Assembly: GCA_017461285.1 (NCBI GenBank)
Contig: JAFTYS010000074.1
Location: forward strand, 1-9,149
Reading direction: 5' to 3'
From: Bacteroidales bacterium
GTDB lineage: Bacteria; Bacteroidota; Bacteroidia; Bacteroidales; UBA932
Length of the DNA: 9,149 bases
The translations under genes were made by a program, and so were the position numbers. Shown in pieces: positions 8,082-9,149 of this stretch. The notes under the pieces were generated by a model. It searched no databases. It was not told the DNA's origin and saw nothing but the letters and a program-made list of their open reading frames with translations. Positions within the stretch are counted from its first letter, which is position 1. Each line of letters starts with the position of its first letter.

Positions 8082-8114
8082 CAAATTTAGTAAACGATTA
8101 TAAAAAAAAGAAAA
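8082..8114 (-). promoter_or_regulatory. promoter of the hpt-adk operon
   Basis: On the minus strand TAAATTTG (8089-8082) matches the Bacteroidota -7 consensus TAnnTTTG exactly. The -33 position 21 bases upstream is TTTT (8114-8111), within a T-rich stretch, so that element is weak. Transcription would begin near 8075, giving a leader of about 15 bases before the ATG at 8060. It is the only good candidate for driving hpt and the genes coupled to it. Confidence 0.55.
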
Positions 8115-8119
8115 ATCTG

Positions 8120-8151
8120 CGGTTGTTTTAACCTAAAACAACCGACTTTTT
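8120..8151. terminator. strong terminator-like hairpin between divergent genes
   Basis: CGGTTGTTTTA (8120-8130) pairs perfectly with TAAAACAACCG (8134-8144) around a three-base ACC loop, giving 11 pairs. On the + strand CTTTTT follows (8146-8151); on the minus strand the stem is followed by T-rich sequence. It therefore looks like a bidirectional intrinsic terminator, yet no gene on either strand ends here: hpt starts to the left and the helix-hairpin-helix gene to the right. It lies upstream of the hpt promoter. A weak TAATTTCG at 8164-8171 is a possible -7 element for the rightward gene, which would also place the hairpin upstream of that transcript. Confidence 0.65.
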
Positions 8152-8193
8152 ACCCATATATGATAATTTCGGGCCGATTCAATGTAAAACGGT

Positions 8194-9149
8194 ATGTGGC
8201 GAACGATTCTTATTACAGTCATGATGCTTCTGCTTGTCTTCAGTTCCTTTGCGCAGACATCTGAAGATATGGACAGAATCCTTGAACTGACGGGTTATGA
8301 CAGTCCTGAAGAACTGGACGGATATGAGGTGGAGAGACTTGAATCATACCTTGAACGTCCGTTGAAGATCAATGTGGTTTCAGCAGCAGTCATACGCTCC
8401 TGCGGACTTTTCTCTCCGTATCAGGCAGCCTCCTTGCTTGACTATCGCAGCAGGCACGGGGATGTCATGTCCTATGCCGAACTGTCGGCTGTTGACGGAT
8501 TCACCGCCCGGATTGTGTCCGCTCTCGCTCCCTTCATCGCTTTGGAAGGTGGAGATGCCTCGCGGGTTGCGGGCAGTGGGGCTGACGTCGATATTGCAGC
8601 AAGGGGAGGGCTCAAGGCTGCCGGTGATGACCTTACCGGCGGATATGGCCTCAAATGCCGTTTCAATTCCGGAAACGGCATGGCCGTAGCCCTCGCGGCA
8701 TCCAGAGCCTATGACAAAAGTCCGGGCCTCCCCGAGATCTTTACCGGCAGCCTGAAATGGGAGCCGCTCCGGCGACCTTTCAGGATAATTGCCGGAGATT
8801 TCAACGCCCGCTTCGGTCAGGGCCTGGCCTTATGGAACGGCATGTCTATGACAGGCTTGTCAAAATCTGCGTCTTATTTCCGTTCAGCTGCAGGAATATC
8901 GTCTTCGTGGTCATATACAGGCAGTTCATCGCATACGGGAGCGGCGTGTGATCTTTCTTTTTCCAGATTCAGACTGTCGGCATTTGTATCGTTTCCCGAA
9001 GTTAAGAAGAAAGGATTTGAGAGGCAGCCTTTTCTTCCGGCTGTGAATCTTGCGTGGTATGGCAGGAACATGTCGATGTCTATGACCCACTACATGGAAT
9101 TCAGTCCGGCCACAGAACTGCTGCCAGGATATATTCCGGATATGAAGAC
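8194..9149 (+). CDS. secreted helix-hairpin-helix domain protein (3' end outside window)
   Basis: The frame is open from ATG 8194 to the window edge (318 codons plus two bases). An in-frame ATG at 8182 is followed at once by TAA, so 8194 is the start. Residues 1-20 form a signal peptide (MWRTILITVMMLLLVFSSFA) with a likely cut before Q21; there is no lipobox cysteine. Residues about 57-117 match the ComEA-like helix-hairpin-helix repeat region: PLKIN near the start, then LLDYRSRHGD and SYAELSAVDGF. From about 133 on the sequence shows alternating polar and hydrophobic residues with many Gly, Ser and aromatic positions, as in beta-barrel or beta-rich outer-membrane proteins. I recognise this as a Bacteroidota family of long secreted proteins with an N-terminal HhH region, usually described only as HhH-containing. 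The role is unknown; DNA binding outside the cytoplasm is possible but not shown. Confidence 0.85.
   Translation, partial: MWRTILITVMMLLLVFSSFAQTSEDMDRILELTGYDSPEELDGYEVERLESYLERPLKINVVSAAVIRSCGLFSPYQAASLLDYRSRHGDVMSYAELSAVDGFTARIVSALAPFIALEGGDASRVAGSGADVDIAARGGLKAAGDDLTGGYGLKCRFNSGNGMAVALAASRAYDKSPGLPEIFTGSLKWEPLRRPFRIIAGDFNARFGQGLALWNGMSMTGLSKSASYFRSAAGISSSWSYTGSSSHTGAACDLSFSRFRLSAFVSFPEVKKKGFERQPFLPAVNLAWYGRNMSMSMTHYMEFSPATELLPGYIPDMK

Noticed and set aside
8372..8689. A 105-codon + strand frame at the right end
   Set aside because: It overlaps in a different frame the signal-peptide and HhH-containing gene starting at 8194, which explains the region better.
8194..9149. Competence protein ComEA
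   Set aside because: The HhH region is ComEA-like, but the protein is much longer and continues as a beta-rich region, so naming it comEA is not justified.

Overview
The window reads as a dense chromosomal segment from a member of the Bacteroidota, most likely order Bacteroidales. The reasons are: promoters of the TTTG / TAnnTTTG type, which the group's primary sigma factor uses, ahead of the tRNA and several operons; genes that start without clear Shine-Dalgarno sequences; a Bacteroidales-like 5S rRNA 3' part; and protein sequences such as the [12 protein letters not shown] enolase and the secreted helix-hairpin-helix protein that resemble Bacteroidales versions. This is judged by eye, without a database search.

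Layout. The left edge holds the 3' part of a 5S rRNA gene (the end of an rRNA operon) with its terminator. It is followed on the + strand by an enolase gene (eno). A hairpin shared with the opposite strand ends eno and a minus-strand tRNA-Ala(TGC). From about 1.6 to 8.1 kb everything is on the minus strand. Read in the direction of transcription, the order is hpt, adk, a membrane-anchored PHP-domain phosphoesterase-like gene, an EptA-like phosphoethanolamine transferase, a diacylglycerol-kinase-family lipid kinase, then obg and a PAP2-family phosphatase, and finally the tRNA-Ala under its own promoter. From adk to the lipid kinase each stop overlaps the next start (TGATG, ATGA, ATGA), and obg and PAP2 are one base apart, so the run behaves as one or two tightly coupled operons. 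A second promoter lies just before obg. To the right of a divergent region that contains a strong terminator-like hairpin, a + strand gene for a secreted helix-hairpin-helix protein runs off the window.

How it fits together. hpt (purine salvage), adk (adenylate interconversion) and obg (ribosome-associated GTPase) are housekeeping genes. As I recall, they lie close together in many Bacteroidales. Here a three-gene envelope-lipid cassette sits between adk and obg, and a lipid phosphatase follows obg. The most coherent hypothesis is a lipid head-group module. The EptA-like enzyme would take phosphoethanolamine from phosphatidylethanolamine and leave diacylglycerol, which the adjacent lipid kinase would rephosphorylate to phosphatidic acid. 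The PHP and PAP2 proteins would be further membrane-side phosphoester hydrolases. The family assignments are visible in the motifs; the joint function is inference. No mobile element, CRISPR array or obvious pseudogene was seen, and no gene-free stretch exceeds 300 bases.
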